Program-made: the position numbers and the translations under genes
From: Hyaloraphidium curvatum
Lineage: Eukaryota > Monoblepharomycota > Hyaloraphidiomycetes > Hyaloraphidiales > Hyaloraphidiaceae
Length of the DNA: 64,000 bases
Assembly: GCA_025558095.1 (NCBI GenBank)
Contig: JAIVFI010000005.1
Location: 1-64,000, forward strand
Direction: 5' to 3'
Notes under the pieces: model-generated
The model's database searches: none
Seen by the model: only the letters and a program-made list of their open reading frames with translations
Told to the model about the DNA's origin: nothing
Shown: in pieces, positions 21,031 to 31,143 of the stretch
Layout of the letters: each line of letters starts with the position of its first letter
Numbering within the stretch: position 1 is the first letter of the stretch

Positions 21031-23616
21031 ATGATTCACGCGCAAACGAATAGCAGCTGCGGCGATTTCCGCCGCACCAATCGCAGAGCCCTGTGTGCGG
21101 CACTGGCGGCGGTGCTCGTGGCGGGCGCCGCCGCGGCGGAGCCGCAAGGGATCCGCGAGAGGACCTCGCCGACGTGCGTCTACTACTACTACCAGAACTT
21201 CACGGAGCCTGCCACCGGCGCCGCCGGCTGCCGGGTTTACCAGGGCGGATGCCAGTACCTTACCCCGACGGGTACCTGCCCCGGCGAGTCGTGGTACTGC
21301 CCCGAAAGTTGCGGGGACCCGGCCCGGCGGCTGCCCAACTCCTGCGAGGACCCCAACGGCAGGAAGACGTGCGGCATCCCTTCGAACGGCCTCGCGATTT
21401 CGACATGGACGGCCAACACCACCGTGGAGGAGGACGGCGGGAGGTGCTTCCTCAAGGAAGCGTGGAGCCTGTACCGGGGGCCTCCGTATTCGCGGAGCAT
21501 CGACTACAAATTGAACTGCAACTCGACGGCACCGTGCCGGTGGGACCTGCTCACCGCTTCGAGGAGGGTAACAGCGAAGCCCGGGACTTCTACGTGGGTC
21601 CTGGAAGCGTCGCACCTCCTGACGGACCCCAAGGTCTCGGACGCAAGCATGGCCGGCGCTGCTGCCTGCAGGGCCGCCATGGCGTGCCCCCCATTTTTGG
21701 CGGGCCTGCTCCGCTCGGCCGCGGAGGTGGACTACGGCGGCACCGGCTTCGTGTGCCTTCCCGGCGATGCCGGGTTCAAGGACGGCATCCTGGTCAAGCG
21801 CGACGCCATGGGCCGGGCTGCCTGCCTCGACGACGGCACCGGATCCTGCATGGTGCTCCCAGGACCCTGCTGCGATGTCCTCGGGCGGAGCACCGCGGCC
21901 GTGTACGGTCTGCGGCCCACGATGTGGCCCGCGGTCCCGTGTCCCGCCGGCGCATCCTGGTGCGCCCGCGCGCTGGCCGCCACCGCGGAACTCCCTGGCT
22001 TCAATCCGATGCTGGGGTTCAACTGCACGTTCAACGCCTTTCCCGGACCCAACCGCAACACCTTTGTCGAGACCGCGCACGACCGCTCGGCGGGCCCGTG
22101 GACGGCCGTGAGGTCGGACCACCACAACGTGGACCCGGACCGGGTTTCGAAATCGACCTACTCCTACCGCATCCTCCGTCGTACCGGTACGCGTGCCATA
22201 GCCTGCATGGGCTACAATTTTGCCGGACAATCAGGCACCTGCCTCGACGCCGCCATCACCGATCCCGGCTGCGCCGCCAACCTCGCCCGCACGGTGCCTT
22301 GGAACATATACTGGCAAGTGCTGGACCGGACGGAACCTGTCTACGCCGACCGGGACGCCCTGCGGCGCCTAGGCCTCGATCCCTCGCAGCCCGTTCCCGC
22401 CGTGGCCCCCGATCCCCCGCGCCCGCCGCCGCGCGGCCCATGGACCTGCGTGCAGCTCTGCGGCGAGGGCGGCGACCGCATTCTAGTGCGGTACCTCGGT
22501 TCCGGTGGGGGGGTGCAGTGCAAAGGCCCTGACGCCGGGAGGTGCTCCCTCTTCCGGGGAGCGGACTGCGCCTCGCTCGCGCCGAACGAGCCGGATCCGC
22601 ATGCCTCGGGCGAGGTCGGGTACATATGCAGCGAGGAGGACCAGAAGGTGGGGTGGTGTGCCCGCGCCGCCGCTGCGGTCGTGCCGTGGGGCAGCGGGGT
22701 CGCCGACTGCCCCGCCGCCGACATCAAACCGCCGTGCAACGGCACGTGCTCCCCGTCGGCTTCTTGCATCCGCGAAGGCACCCGTTCGTTCTGCTCGTGC
22801 AACGACGGCTTCTTCGGCGACGGTGCGACGTGCGCGCCCGATCCCTGCGCGGCAAACAACGGCGGCTGCCCCTCGGCCGCCATGTGCACGCCCACCGCCG
22901 GCGGGCCCGTCTGCACCTGCCTGATCGGCTACGTCGGGGACGGGAGGACGTGCCTGCCGGACCCGTGCGCCGGCAACGGCGGATGCTCCCCCCACGCCTC
23001 GTGCACGCGCACGGGCTGGAGCTCGAGGACATGCGCGTGCCTGGCCGGGTACGCCGGGAACGGCACGCACTGCAGGGAGGAGCCGTGCGCGGGGACGACC
23101 TGCGGGCCTCACGCCGCGTGCATGGTCAGCGCGGGCCTGCCGTACTGCATGTGCCTGGGCGGCTACACGGGCAACGGATACGATTGCAGGTCCAAGTGTT
23201 TGACCAGGAACGGCGGGTGCTCCGCCAACGCGGTGTGCTCCATCAAGCCCGGGGGCCGCGCCGTCGCGTGCACCTGCAAAGCGGCGTACTACGGGAACGG
23301 GGTAACGTGTAGGGCAAAGGGCGCCGTCAGGCTCTCGCTTTCGGTCCCCGCGAGCTCCCGCCGCGGGAGGGCGGTGGCACTGTCGGCGAAGGCCTTGAAC
23401 GCCGCGGGCAAGGCGGTGCCCAGCATCGTAATTTCCTTCCAGATCGGCTCTGGTGCGAGGGTCAACGCGACCACCAACGCCGGTGGGACGGCGTCGGTCA
23501 GATACTGGCTGCCGGCGAAGGCGGCCCTGGGCAGGACCGCCGTCGTCGCGCGCTTCCTGGGCACTGGAACTCTGCTGCAGACCTCGGCAACGAGTACGCT
23601 GACTGTAGTGAGGTAG
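21031..23616 (+). CDS. Secreted EGF-repeat protein
   Basis: Single-exon, 861 aa from the ATG at 21031, chosen because a secretion signal follows (ALCAALAAVLVAGAAAA, cleavage near AAA-EPQG). The N-terminal 530 residues are Cys-rich with no domain I recognise. Residues about 565-760 hold five to six tandem EGF-like modules of the C-x-C-x(4)GYxGDGxTC type. The C-terminal 95 residues form a Thr/Ala/Val-rich Ig-like (Big) beta domain. No TM or GPI signal is obvious, so it is probably secreted or wall-associated. EGF tandem arrays are common in animals and protists but unusual in fungi. An in-frame ATG at 20959 is an alternative start. Confidence 0.85.
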   Translation: MIHAQTNSSCGDFRRTNRRALCAALAAVLVAGAAAAEPQGIRERTSPTCVYYYYQNFTEPATGAAGCRVYQGGCQYLTPTGTCPGESWYCPESCGDPARRLPNSCEDPNGRKTCGIPSNGLAISTWTANTTVEEDGGRCFLKEAWSLYRGPPYSRSIDYKLNCNSTAPCRWDLLTASRRVTAKPGTSTWVLEASHLLTDPKVSDASMAGAAACRAAMACPPFLAGLLRSAAEVDYGGTGFVCLPGDAGFKDGILVKRDAMGRAACLDDGTGSCMVLPGPCCDVLGRSTAAVYGLRPTMWPAVPCPAGASWCARALAATAELPGFNPMLGFNCTFNAFPGPNRNTFVETAHDRSAGPWTAVRSDHHNVDPDRVSKSTYSYRILRRTGTRAIACMGYNFAGQSGTCLDAAITDPGCAANLARTVPWNIYWQVLDRTEPVYADRDALRRLGLDPSQPVPAVAPDPPRPPPRGPWTCVQLCGEGGDRILVRYLGSGGGVQCKGPDAGRCSLFRGADCASLAPNEPDPHASGEVGYICSEEDQKVGWCARAAAAVVPWGSGVADCPAADIKPPCNGTCSPSASCIREGTRSFCSCNDGFFGDGATCAPDPCAANNGGCPSAAMCTPTAGGPVCTCLIGYVGDGRTCLPDPCAGNGGCSPHASCTRTGWSSRTCACLAGYAGNGTHCREEPCAGTTCGPHAACMVSAGLPYCMCLGGYTGNGYDCRSKCLTRNGGCSANAVCSIKPGGRAVACTCKAAYYGNGVTCRAKGAVRLSLSVPASSRRGRAVALSAKALNAAGKAVPSIVISFQIGSGARVNATTNAGGTASVRYWLPAKAALGRTAVVARFLGTGTLLQTSATSTLTVVR

Positions 23617-24035
23617 CGCTTTGCCCTTTCGGGCACATGTACAGCATGGGATTTCATCTTCTTCCTCCTGTCGCCGCGCAAGACCGCAGCGTTGACCCGC
23701 ACGGTTCCCAGTCCGCCGCCGCGCAGCACAATCCCCTCCTCAACCCACCAAGCGATCCATCTCGCCCCAGAGAACTGCTATAGATCGACCCTGGCCAGGC
23801 CGCGTGCCAACGGCGAAGGCGGTAGCTCGGAGCGTAGTGCCCCCGTGCTGCCCCATCGCGCGTCCCGTAATCCCGGCTGGTGGATGACGGGCTGCAGCAC
23901 TTCATCGTGCACGGGCTCTCGCAACGCTACAAATAGCGCTGGAGGAGGCGGGGCAGGGAGGGCAAGCTGGGCATCTGAACGGCACGGGAATCGGCGAGCT
24001 GCATCCACGGAACGCGTCGCGCGCTAGCTGTGCGG
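23617..24035. other. Convergent intergenic region
   Basis: About 420 bases between the 3' end of the EGF-repeat gene and the 3' end of the following minus-strand gene. It holds both 3' UTRs; I see no gene in it. Confidence 0.4.
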
Positions 24036-24572
24036 TCACGACGGCCCATCGCCGTCGTCCTCCGGATCCGAATCGCAGTTCGGCAGGCAATCCAGGTCCA
24101 ACACGAACCCGCCAGGGTCCACGAACAGGTGCTCCGCCGAGGGGTCCTCGCCGGGGCTCCTCAGGGGCCCGAAGGCGGGCAGCGCGCCCTCGGCGGCCAA
24201 TGCGTGCCGGCCCAGCAGCGCCGGCCTGTCCAACGACCCGTCCGAGGTGTACCGCGGCAAAGGAAAGCCGTTGGAGGTGTCCGACGGCGGCGACGGGTAG
24301 TCGTCCGCGAAGCGCACCGTCTTTCTCGCGTGGCCGTGGGCGGGGACCGACAGGTGCCCCGATCGGAGGCACGGCGGCCGCGCGGGGGCCGGGGAGGCAG
24401 CCAGTGCCGCCACGCACAAAAAGCAGTATCCCTCGCGGAGGGCCGCAAAGTCGCAGTGTTCGCAGGCGGCGCCGGCGAGCAGCGGCAGGGACGCTCGCCG
24501 CGGTACGGCCAACGGCGTGGGCGGCGGCCGGCAGGCAGGCAGCGGCGCCGGCCGCAGGTGCGCGCTTTCCAT
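24036..24572 (-). CDS. Hypothetical protein with PP1-docking-like KTVRF motif
   Basis: Single ATG-initiated ORF of 178 codons. The N terminus is Pro/Ala-rich with a CEHC...CFLC cluster at about residues 37-53 that could bind zinc. Near residue 85 lies RKTVRFADD, which matches the [KR]-x-[VI]-x-F docking motif for protein phosphatase 1. The C terminus is acidic (DSDPEDDGDG). No family recognised. Composition and the conserved-looking motif suggest a regulatory protein, but coding status rests mainly on frame length, a normal ATG and lack of a better reading on the other strand. Confidence 0.45.
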   Translation of the reverse strand: MESAHLRPAPLPACRPPPTPLAVPRRASLPLLAGAACEHCDFAALREGYCFLCVAALAASPAPARPPCLRSGHLSVPAHGHARKTVRFADDYPSPPSDTSNGFPLPRYTSDGSLDRPALLGRHALAAEGALPAFGPLRSPGEDPSAEHLFVDPGGFVLDLDCLPNCDSDPEDDGDGPS

Positions 24573-24921
24573 GACGTGCGGGGGGCAGCGAGCGGAGTTC
24601 GTTGTGCGCTATCGGGGGTTCAGGACGCGGCGGGGGAATGGGCGGTGAGCGGTTTCTGCCCGTTGGGACGGCCGACCAAGATCTTGGCGCACAGCACGGC
24701 CACGCACGGCCAAGCCAAACTGATTGCACCGTGATTCCGTACAAAGATGCGCGAAATGCCGTGGGTTCCTCCGCTTCAGATGCCTCCATCGGCTGAATAC
24801 GTGGGATGCGACGCGGGACGAAGATATCTGCGGATGCACGTCCCACCCTGCGGCGGACCCGCGGTCTGGATCTCCCCCTTCTATTGCCGCCGATCCTATA
24901 TCGATCATCGGCCACTCTCAT
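24573..24921. other. Intergenic region
   Basis: About 350 bases between the hypothetical minus-strand gene and the end of the LPMO-like gene. Contains the promoter of the former. Nothing else recognised. Confidence 0.4.
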
Positions 24922-26602
24922 TCAGGCGCCCGGCACCGGCACCTGGTAGGTCGCCCCGCCGACGGTGACGCTCCACTCCGAGGTCGCTGCGAAACACATC
25001 GTCAGCCCGCCCCACCATGCCACCGCCCGCCGCGCGCATGCACCCACCGGACCCAATCAAGCCGTTGCTCTGCCCCGTCTGCATGTAGAGGTACATCCCC
25101 GGCCCCCTGATCGACCCGCCTGGCGCCGCGCGGGCGTTCCAAGCGCCGGGATTGACCACGCACGTGGCGGTGCGGTTGTTGGCGGCCGACGGGTAGGCGA
25201 TGGAGTTGCAGTTCCAGATCCAGCCGCTGCCCGACTGGGTGCTAAAGTCAACCGGGTGCGCGGGACTGGGGAGCCGCGGGTCCCACCTGCCAGCCCTCGT
25301 TGACCTTCCAGCGAATCGTGTACCCGTTGATCGCCGTCGTGCCGAGGTTGTGCACGGCGACGTCGCCCGAAAGGCCGTGGGTGTCGAAGCCGCCGAGCGT
25401 CCAGCCGAGGCGGACGGGGGAGGAGCCGGGGGGAAGGGCGACGGTCGTGGTCGTCGGCGCGGGGGCGGGGGCGGTGGTGGTCAAGGCGGGGCGGGTGGTG
25501 GTGGGCCCCTGCTCCGTGGTGGTGCGGGTGCGGGTCGTCGTCGGCGGTGGGGCGGGAGCGACTGGATCGGGGAATGAGATGAGCTACGGCCGGTCCCGGC
25601 AACGAAAGACCAAGCCCACCTGTCGTGGTGACCTGCGGAGGCGCAACAGTGGTCGTCCGCCGTGCCGTCGTCGTCGCCGCGGGCGTTGTCGGAGGCACCG
25701 CTGTCAAGTCATTCGCTCGGGCGTCAGCATCCTTGTCCTCACGGCGGAGCTGACGAAGAGAACCCACCGGTCCCGGTCGGAACGACAAACTCCGTCGGAT
25801 CCGGCGCCGGTGCGCCGCTGCCCACCGTCGCGTCCCAGCAGGTGTAGTACACCAGGTCGGTGTGGAAGTGCCAGCGCCAGCGGAAGACGTACTCGCCCGG
25901 AGCGATGTCCGCGGGGAGGCGGAAGCACTGCGAGCAGAAAGCCGTGGCGGATTGGTCTCCAAGGGGGAACACGCGGCCTGGCGGGTTCACGGATGGTCAG
26001 GCATCTTCCGGGGATCGGAGAAGCGGAAGCAACCCACCGGTTCCGGATGGATCAAAGTTGGGGCAGTTCTGGAATCCCGGCCTCGGGAAAGCCGGGTTGA
26101 ACTCGAACCCCCTCGAGCTCCTCCCGAAATCCGCCGCGAGCGTCCAGTTCCCCCCCGCGAGCGGCTGCATCTCGACAATCACCCCGTTGTCCTCCTCCCA
26201 CCTCGAACCGCCGGGCAGGTCGCTGTTGACGTGGTTCTGAGCGGACCAGGCGAGGCAGGCCATCTGACCCGGGGCATAGCGTGCCACGGGGAAGGTGGGG
26301 TTGACGTCCTTGGGCCGGCACACGGGGGTTTGCAGCTGGTACCCCGTGTTGGCGCCGAAGGGCTGTCCGACGATGTACCAGGGTGCGGCCTCGCGGGGGT
26401 AGCCGTTGCACTTGGCGGGGTCCCAGAAGTACCCGTTCTGCGCGGAGGAAGGAAGGGGGTGAGATGGGCACGGGGCAACCGGGATGAAGCCGCAGACCTT
26501 CTCGCGATAGTCTGTGCAAGCGACCCAGGAGTGGGCTTCGGCACCGCGGAGCAGGGCCAGCGCAGCGACGGCGCAGATGGCGGCGACGGTGGTGGAGCGC
26601 AT
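24922..26602 (-). CDS. Secreted LPMO-like copper enzyme with Thr/Pro linker and CBM2-like module
   Basis: First exons 26602-26038 and 25977-25768, then two linker exons, the CBM exon and a last exon ending at 24922 (about six exons). A signal peptide (VAALALLRGAEA) is followed directly by HSWVACTDY, so cleavage exposes an N-terminal His, as in the histidine brace of lytic polysaccharide monooxygenases. A second His is in CLAWSAQNHV and an aromatic residue in the closing WRWHFH...YYTCWDATVG segment. A linker rich in TTT, APAP and PPTTT follows, then a beta-sandwich (GWTLGGFDTHGLSGDVAV...INGYTIRW...WIWNCNSIAYPS...EWSVTVGG) resembling a family 2 carbohydrate-binding module. Probable extracellular oxidative cleavage of chitin or cellulose (inference). 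The exact AA family is not assigned. Confidence 0.7.
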
Positions 26603-26981
26603 TGCGAGGTGTGCGGTGTCGTTCGTTGCTGAGTTCCCCGCGGTTTCCGGGGGCGCTTATATCCGGGAGCGGCACAGCCGGCACAGCCCGCGAAATGATC
26701 CGCCGGGATCGTCCCGCACTCACTCGCCCCGGTCCCGCACCCAAAAAAAAGGGGGAACCCAAGTTGAACCGCTCCTGACCCGCGTCAGAGCGCTTGCCCT
26801 AGCAAAGCGGCACAGCCAGGAGAATGGGAAAGGGCCGCAACGGAGGCCGAGACGCTTGGACACCACAGTCCGTCCGCGGACGGCGCTCCGAAAGCCGAAA
26901 CACGTTTCCCTGTATCCCAAAGACCCCGATGATAAGATGCTGCGGTCATCCGATCCCGCTCCCCTGCCCCGCACCCCCGCC
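26603..26981. other. Intergenic region
   Basis: About 380 bases between the LPMO-like gene start and the end of the M20 peptidase fragment, both on the minus strand. It contains an eight-base A run near 26743 (CCCAAAAAAAAGGG) and should hold the LPMO-like gene promoter. Confidence 0.4.
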
Positions 26982-28050
26982 TCACCCCGCCGTCCGCGCC
27001 ACCACCCCCGCGTAGAACGCGCACATCCTCGCTAGGTTGTCCACCGCGATCCGCTCGTCCCTCCCGTGGAACATGCCCACCTCGTGCATCCCCAGCTCGG
27101 TGGGGTTGTGCCTGTAGATGTCCTCGGCCAGGTTCCAGTACCACCGCGTGTCGGTGTTGCCGACCATGAGCGCCGGGGCGACGGCCAGGGGCCCGGCGAA
27201 CACGGCGCGCGACGAGGCGGCGAGCGCCGAGAAGGCCGGGGAGGAGGTGGAGGAGACGGGGGCGGGCTCGAGGGTCTGCATGGCGCGGGTGGTGACGGGC
27301 AGGCCGCGGAGGAGCTCGTCGTAGCGCTTCTGGACGAACGACACCGACTCGTCGGGGTGGATGCGGTGGTTGACGACGGCGGTGGCGAGGGGCGGGAGCA
27401 CGTTGGACTTGTACCCCGCGCGGGCGATGGTGACGGCCGTGGTGGTGCGGACCATGGCGTTGGTCGCCGGGGTCAGGCCGAGGAGGCGCTTGAGGAGCGG
27501 GCCGAACAGCCAGGTGTTGGAAAAGAGGTAGGCCAGGGCGGCGGGCATGTCGGGGATCAGCGCGTCGAACAGCCGGGCGGCGGCAGACAGGTGCGCCGGG
27601 AACGGGTTCTCCTCGATGATGCGCACGGCGCGGGCGAGGGTGCCGATGGAGGAGCTCTTTGGCGGGGCCGACGAGTGCCCCGCGGGCTGCCGCGCGACGA
27701 TCTCCATGTTGACGTGGCCCTTTTCGGCCACGCAGACGGCGGCGACGCGGGCGGCCATGCCGGGGATGAACCCCGAGAGGATGAACAGCCCCTCGTCGAG
27801 GACGAACGAAAGCGGCTTGGCGCCGTGCACGGCGGGCGGCACCAGCTCCGCGGCCTTTGCGGCGAGCGCCTTGGCGCCGTCGTACCCGCCGATTTCCTCG
27901 TCGTGCCCGAACAGCAGCAGCACGGGCACGGCGGGCTCGAAGCCCTTTGCGAGCAGCCCCTCGACGGCCTCGCAGATGGCCACGACGGCCTGCTTGTCGT
28001 CGATGGCGCCGCGGCCGTTGACGTAGCCGGTGCCCGAGACCAAGGAGGGG
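26982..28050 (-). pseudogene. M20 (carboxypeptidase S-like) peptidase, 5'-truncated
   Basis: About 350 codons match the M20 metallopeptidase core from GYVNGRGAIDDK (metal-bridging Asp) through HDEEIGG (catalytic and metal-binding Glu), GHSSAP, NTDTRWYW and HEVGMFHGRDERI (metal-binding His near the C terminus). The first 100 or so residues of the family, including the HxDVVP metal-binding motif, are absent. Upstream of about 28050 the minus frame stays open but reads only as antisense to a plus-strand coding sequence. The cyclase gene occupies the next minus-strand space, leaving no room for missing exons. The copy therefore looks truncated at a rearrangement point and is probably inactive. 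Confidence 0.7.
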
Positions 28051-28866
28051 GTGCAGCTGGAGGTCAAGACCGGGGGCTTGTTCGGGACGCTGGGTGTGAA
28101 GGTGGCCCCGTGCGACGGCGGGGAAGCCGATGCCGCGGCGGCGGCGAGGTGGCGGGCGGGCCTGGCGGACTTTTTCTTTGCGCACGCGGCGGGGCAGCTG
28201 GATGCCGCGGTGGAGGCGGTGATCGCGTGGGGGTTCTGGGACGTGGGCGCGATGGTGAAGGCGGCGCTGGAGCCGTGGAAGAACAAGGGGGCCAACGCGG
28301 TGGTGCGGACCTGGAAGCGGGTGGTCAGGGAAAAGTACCGCCAGGGGACACTCAAGCGGGCGGAGCCCGCCGATGCCGAGGCTGAGCGGCTCGAGGAGGC
28401 GCTCGAGGGGGCGCTGCAGACCCTGGACGGCGCCCTGGACGTGCTCTTTTCCTCTCTTTCGCCGGAACTGAGGCACTCGGTGCTCCTTCGTGTCTTCGAC
28501 GCCCTCTGCTGGCGCATCGCCGACCTTCCCGTTCCCCCCGTGGAGCCCATCCCCGGCTTCGCCTCGGACAAGCGCAACGCGTGGGAGGACGCCCGCGTCG
28601 AGGCGCTCGGAGGGGCGCTCGAGATCCTCCGGCTCTTCTTCCACGCCGACGGGGAGGGGATCCCGCTCGAGGTGCTGGATGCCGGGGAGGGGTTCCGAGG
28701 TGCGTCGGCGTTGCTGGCCGCTTACGGGATGGGGAAGAGGGAGCTGCGGGAGGCGCATGCAAGGGAGGGTCCGTCGCCGGAGAGGATCGCGGTGCTGCGG
28801 AGGCTGAGGTCCAGGGGCGAGGGCGAGGCCGTGGAAGAGGAGCTGCGGAGGTGGTGCGCCTTCTAG
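28030..28866 (+). CDS. MUN/MHD2-like domain protein fragment
   Basis: A 278-codon frame with no ATG at its start (stop just upstream, first possible codon GTG), possibly entered through an acceptor GGTGCAG at about 28058. Helical, with an LRHSVLLRVFDALCWRIADL segment and the phrase LRLFFHADGEGIPLEVLD, which resembles the MHD2 end of Munc13/Ync13-type (MUN) proteins involved in vesicle priming or cytokinesis. Only the C-terminal part is present. It is transcribed away from the truncated M20 gene, and both lose their 5' ends at the same place. An AATAAA lies 25 bases after the stop. Assignment is tentative. Confidence 0.5.
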   Translation: MPETKEGVQLEVKTGGLFGTLGVKVAPCDGGEADAAAAARWRAGLADFFFAHAAGQLDAAVEAVIAWGFWDVGAMVKAALEPWKNKGANAVVRTWKRVVREKYRQGTLKRAEPADAEAERLEEALEGALQTLDGALDVLFSSLSPELRHSVLLRVFDALCWRIADLPVPPVEPIPGFASDKRNAWEDARVEALGGALEILRLFFHADGEGIPLEVLDAGEGFRGASALLAAYGMGKRELREAHAREGPSPERIAVLRRLRSRGEGEAVEEELRRWCAF

Positions 28867-28890
28867 CGATCCTTGGTTGCAGGAGATGAC

Positions 28891-28896
28891 AATAAA
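28891..28896 (+). promoter_or_regulatory. Polyadenylation signal AATAAA
   Basis: Perfect AATAAA 25 bases after the stop of the MUN-like reading frame, in an otherwise GC-rich region. It supports transcription of that frame. Confidence 0.6.
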
Positions 28897-28924
28897 GTGC
28901 TTTGAAACGAACGTTCATTCAGCT

Positions 28925-29524
28925 TCACACACCATCCGAAACTGCGTACGCTTCGATGGACAGCCCCGAGATGCTGTAGGTCCGCCTCTCGACCTTCCAC
29001 CCCGGATCCGGCACCAGCCCCTCCATCGCCTTGGCCGTTACCAGTATCTCGTCCCGCTCCGCAACGTCCTCGCCCAGCTTGGACGCCACGTTCACCGCGT
29101 CGCCGAACATGTCTGTGCCCGGAACGAGCAGCACCCTCCCGACGTCAATCCCGATCGACACGTGTATGTCCCTCGCGTCGTCCGTGTCCTCGTTCAGCCG
29201 GCGGAACTCGGCGACGACGGCCAGCGCGGCCCCGACCGCGTCCTCCGCCCGCGGAAAGACGGCAAAGAGGTTGTCGGCCTCGTACTTGAGGTGCTCGCCC
29301 CCGAACCCCTGCACGATCGGCCTGGTGACTTTCTGCATCCTGCGGATCATAGCCAGGTAGTGCACTATGCCGAAGCGGCGGACCAGCCGCGAGAAGCCGG
29401 ACATGTCGAGGACGAACGCGGCGCGCTCCACGCCGAGCTCGTTCCATATTCGTGCTTCAGCGGCCGGCAGTTCCTCGGCGGGGGAAGAAATGTACGCGTC
29501 CAGGAGATCATATAGGTGGTCCAT
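28925..29524 (-). CDS. Class III nucleotidyl cyclase domain protein
   Basis: Single exon, 199 aa, ATG at 29524. A short N-terminal helix (LYDLLDAYISSPAEELPAAEARIW) precedes a cyclase fold: FVLDMSGFSRLVRRFG with the first metal Asp, EADNLFAVFP with the second, then IGIDVGRVLLVPG and DMFGDAVNVASKLGEDVAERDEILVT. This is the usual order of class III adenylate/guanylate cyclase motifs. No membrane segment. Substrate choice cannot be read here. The start lies only 86 bases from the divergent start of multi-TM paralogue B. A broken copy of this gene lies in the same relative position next to paralogue C. Confidence 0.8.
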   Translation of the reverse strand: MDHLYDLLDAYISSPAEELPAAEARIWNELGVERAAFVLDMSGFSRLVRRFGIVHYLAMIRRMQKVTRPIVQGFGGEHLKYEADNLFAVFPRAEDAVGAALAVVAEFRRLNEDTDDARDIHVSIGIDVGRVLLVPGTDMFGDAVNVASKLGEDVAERDEILVTAKAMEGLVPDPGWKVERRTYSISGLSIEAYAVSDGV

Positions 29525-29610
29525 CTGGGCTCGGACACCTCGGCAGGCTGTAGGAAGCGGAAGCGTCCCCGCACCGCAAGGGATTGTTTGTGTGTGTTCC
29601 AGTCTCCGAT

Positions 29611-31143
29611 ATGGACACACGCGGCGCCGACTTCTCGCCCGAGGAATGGGTTGCCCTCTTCCCGGGGCCGCTGCCCCCGCTCGGCTGCTTCAGCGACATC
29701 GAGGCGCGCAGCGGGCGCACCGACGACGACCCCGCAGCGCCAGCGCGGGAGAAACGCCCCCTGACACGCGACACGTTGCGGCGCGACCTATCCGGCACCC
29801 CGCTCGTGGCCGGGGCAGTCTTTTGTGCGCACAGGCTTTCCCTCTCCCCGCTCGGCTCGTTGCGAGCTTCCATCGTTTCTTACTGCTTCTCGGTTGCGCT
29901 GCTCGGATTGGCGGTGGCCTGGAGCGACGGCCTCTTCGGCACCGTGCAACTCGCGATGGGGATGCTGTTCAGAATTCTTTGGCTGGCGATAGGAGTCATT
30001 TTCGCGTTGTTCGTTCACCGGTCGGTAAGCGGCTGGACAGCCACTACCGTGGACTTCGAGCCATATGCGGGACTAGCAAGATGGCTCGAGCTGGAGGAGA
30101 GCCGCCGCCCGCGCCCAGCCGAGCTTCCCAAAGAGTCTTCGGGTCAACAACATTCGACTGGACTGCTCGACCACGATCCCACTGACAGCCTTTGCCCGTG
30201 CAGCGCGGCATCATGTGCCGGCACCGCGCCTCTGAAAGCGGGTGTCTTTGCGTGGTTGGACTACTCGTACTGGATTCTTTTCCAGATTTCGGCGGAGACT
30301 ATGGTCTGCTACTCCACATTCGTGACCTTTGGACCGCGTCTCTTCTCCTCCTGGTGGGGCTGCCTGCTGTTCGCTGGTTTCCTTGCCAGCACGTTGTTCT
30401 ACAGTCTTTTCATTGGACTCGCTAGGCTCGCAGTCTTCGGCAATGTGGGCTACTACGGGTTGGAGAAGCGTCTGCATCATCGAGCCATGCGCATTGCGCT
30501 GGGCCAGGCATTGGGTGCGGAATCGGCCCCCGTTGCAGCAGAAATCGATCCGTTGGCCAACAGTGGATCTCGTCCGACGTCGTACCTCTATGTGCGCCTC
30601 TATTACCTTTTGATGAGGCTTTGGAATCAACGTGGAGTGCTCGAAGCAAGTCTTGTCAGTCAAATCGTCATTCTCGTCTTCATTCCTGCTCTTCTGGTCT
30701 TCGGCGTGCTAGCTATGGTGGGTGCGCGGTAGTACACACTTGAGCCATTCTTTACCGCTTTCCTGCAGGCAACGGGCCGTTGCGTCCCCGCATGGATCCT
30801 CCTGCAGCTCGCCCTCTACAGCATCTACGTCATGATCAACATCGTCAACCTCGCCGCGCGCAACGCCGCCATTTCCTCCATTACAGCGCTCTTCCGCGAC
30901 GCCCTCCGCGAGATCCGCGTCAACGCCCGCGCGGCACCGGCGCTGAAAGAGCACGAGGCGACACTTGTCTCGTTCCTGGATGTCTCGGGCTTCGAGGGAC
31001 GCGTGTTCGGGTTCGCCGTGACGTACGGCTCCGCGCGGGCGCTCTTCGTCACGGTCGTCACGCTGTGCGTTGCCCTCTGGAGCGTGCTGAGGGGCCTCGG
31101 TGTCTTCATCACTCCGGAGAGCTTCTGTCCATACGTTGGATAA
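29611..31143 (+). CDS. Paralogue B of the multi-TM family (FSPEEW / CPC-x4-CAG)
   Basis: Exons 29611-30717 and 30769-31143 (intron 51 nt, phase 0); 493 aa. N terminus RGADFSPEEWVALFPG; the signature LLDHDPTDSLCPCSAASCAG follows the first TM group; the last exon starts ATGRCVPAW and ends CPYVG. About seven hydrophobic segments, including YSYWILFQISAETMV and VSQIVILVFIPALLVFGVLAM. It lacks introns present in paralogues A and C but shares the last intron exactly. Its codon use is visibly less GC-rich than neighbouring genes in the middle of exon 1. Function unknown; probably a membrane protein with a conserved extramembrane Cys site. Confidence 0.75.

Noticed and set aside
28050-28577. N-terminal 180 residues of the M20 peptidase frame
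   Set aside because: This part is Ser/Ala/Arg shadow sequence antisense to the MUN-like coding frame, with no M20 motif.
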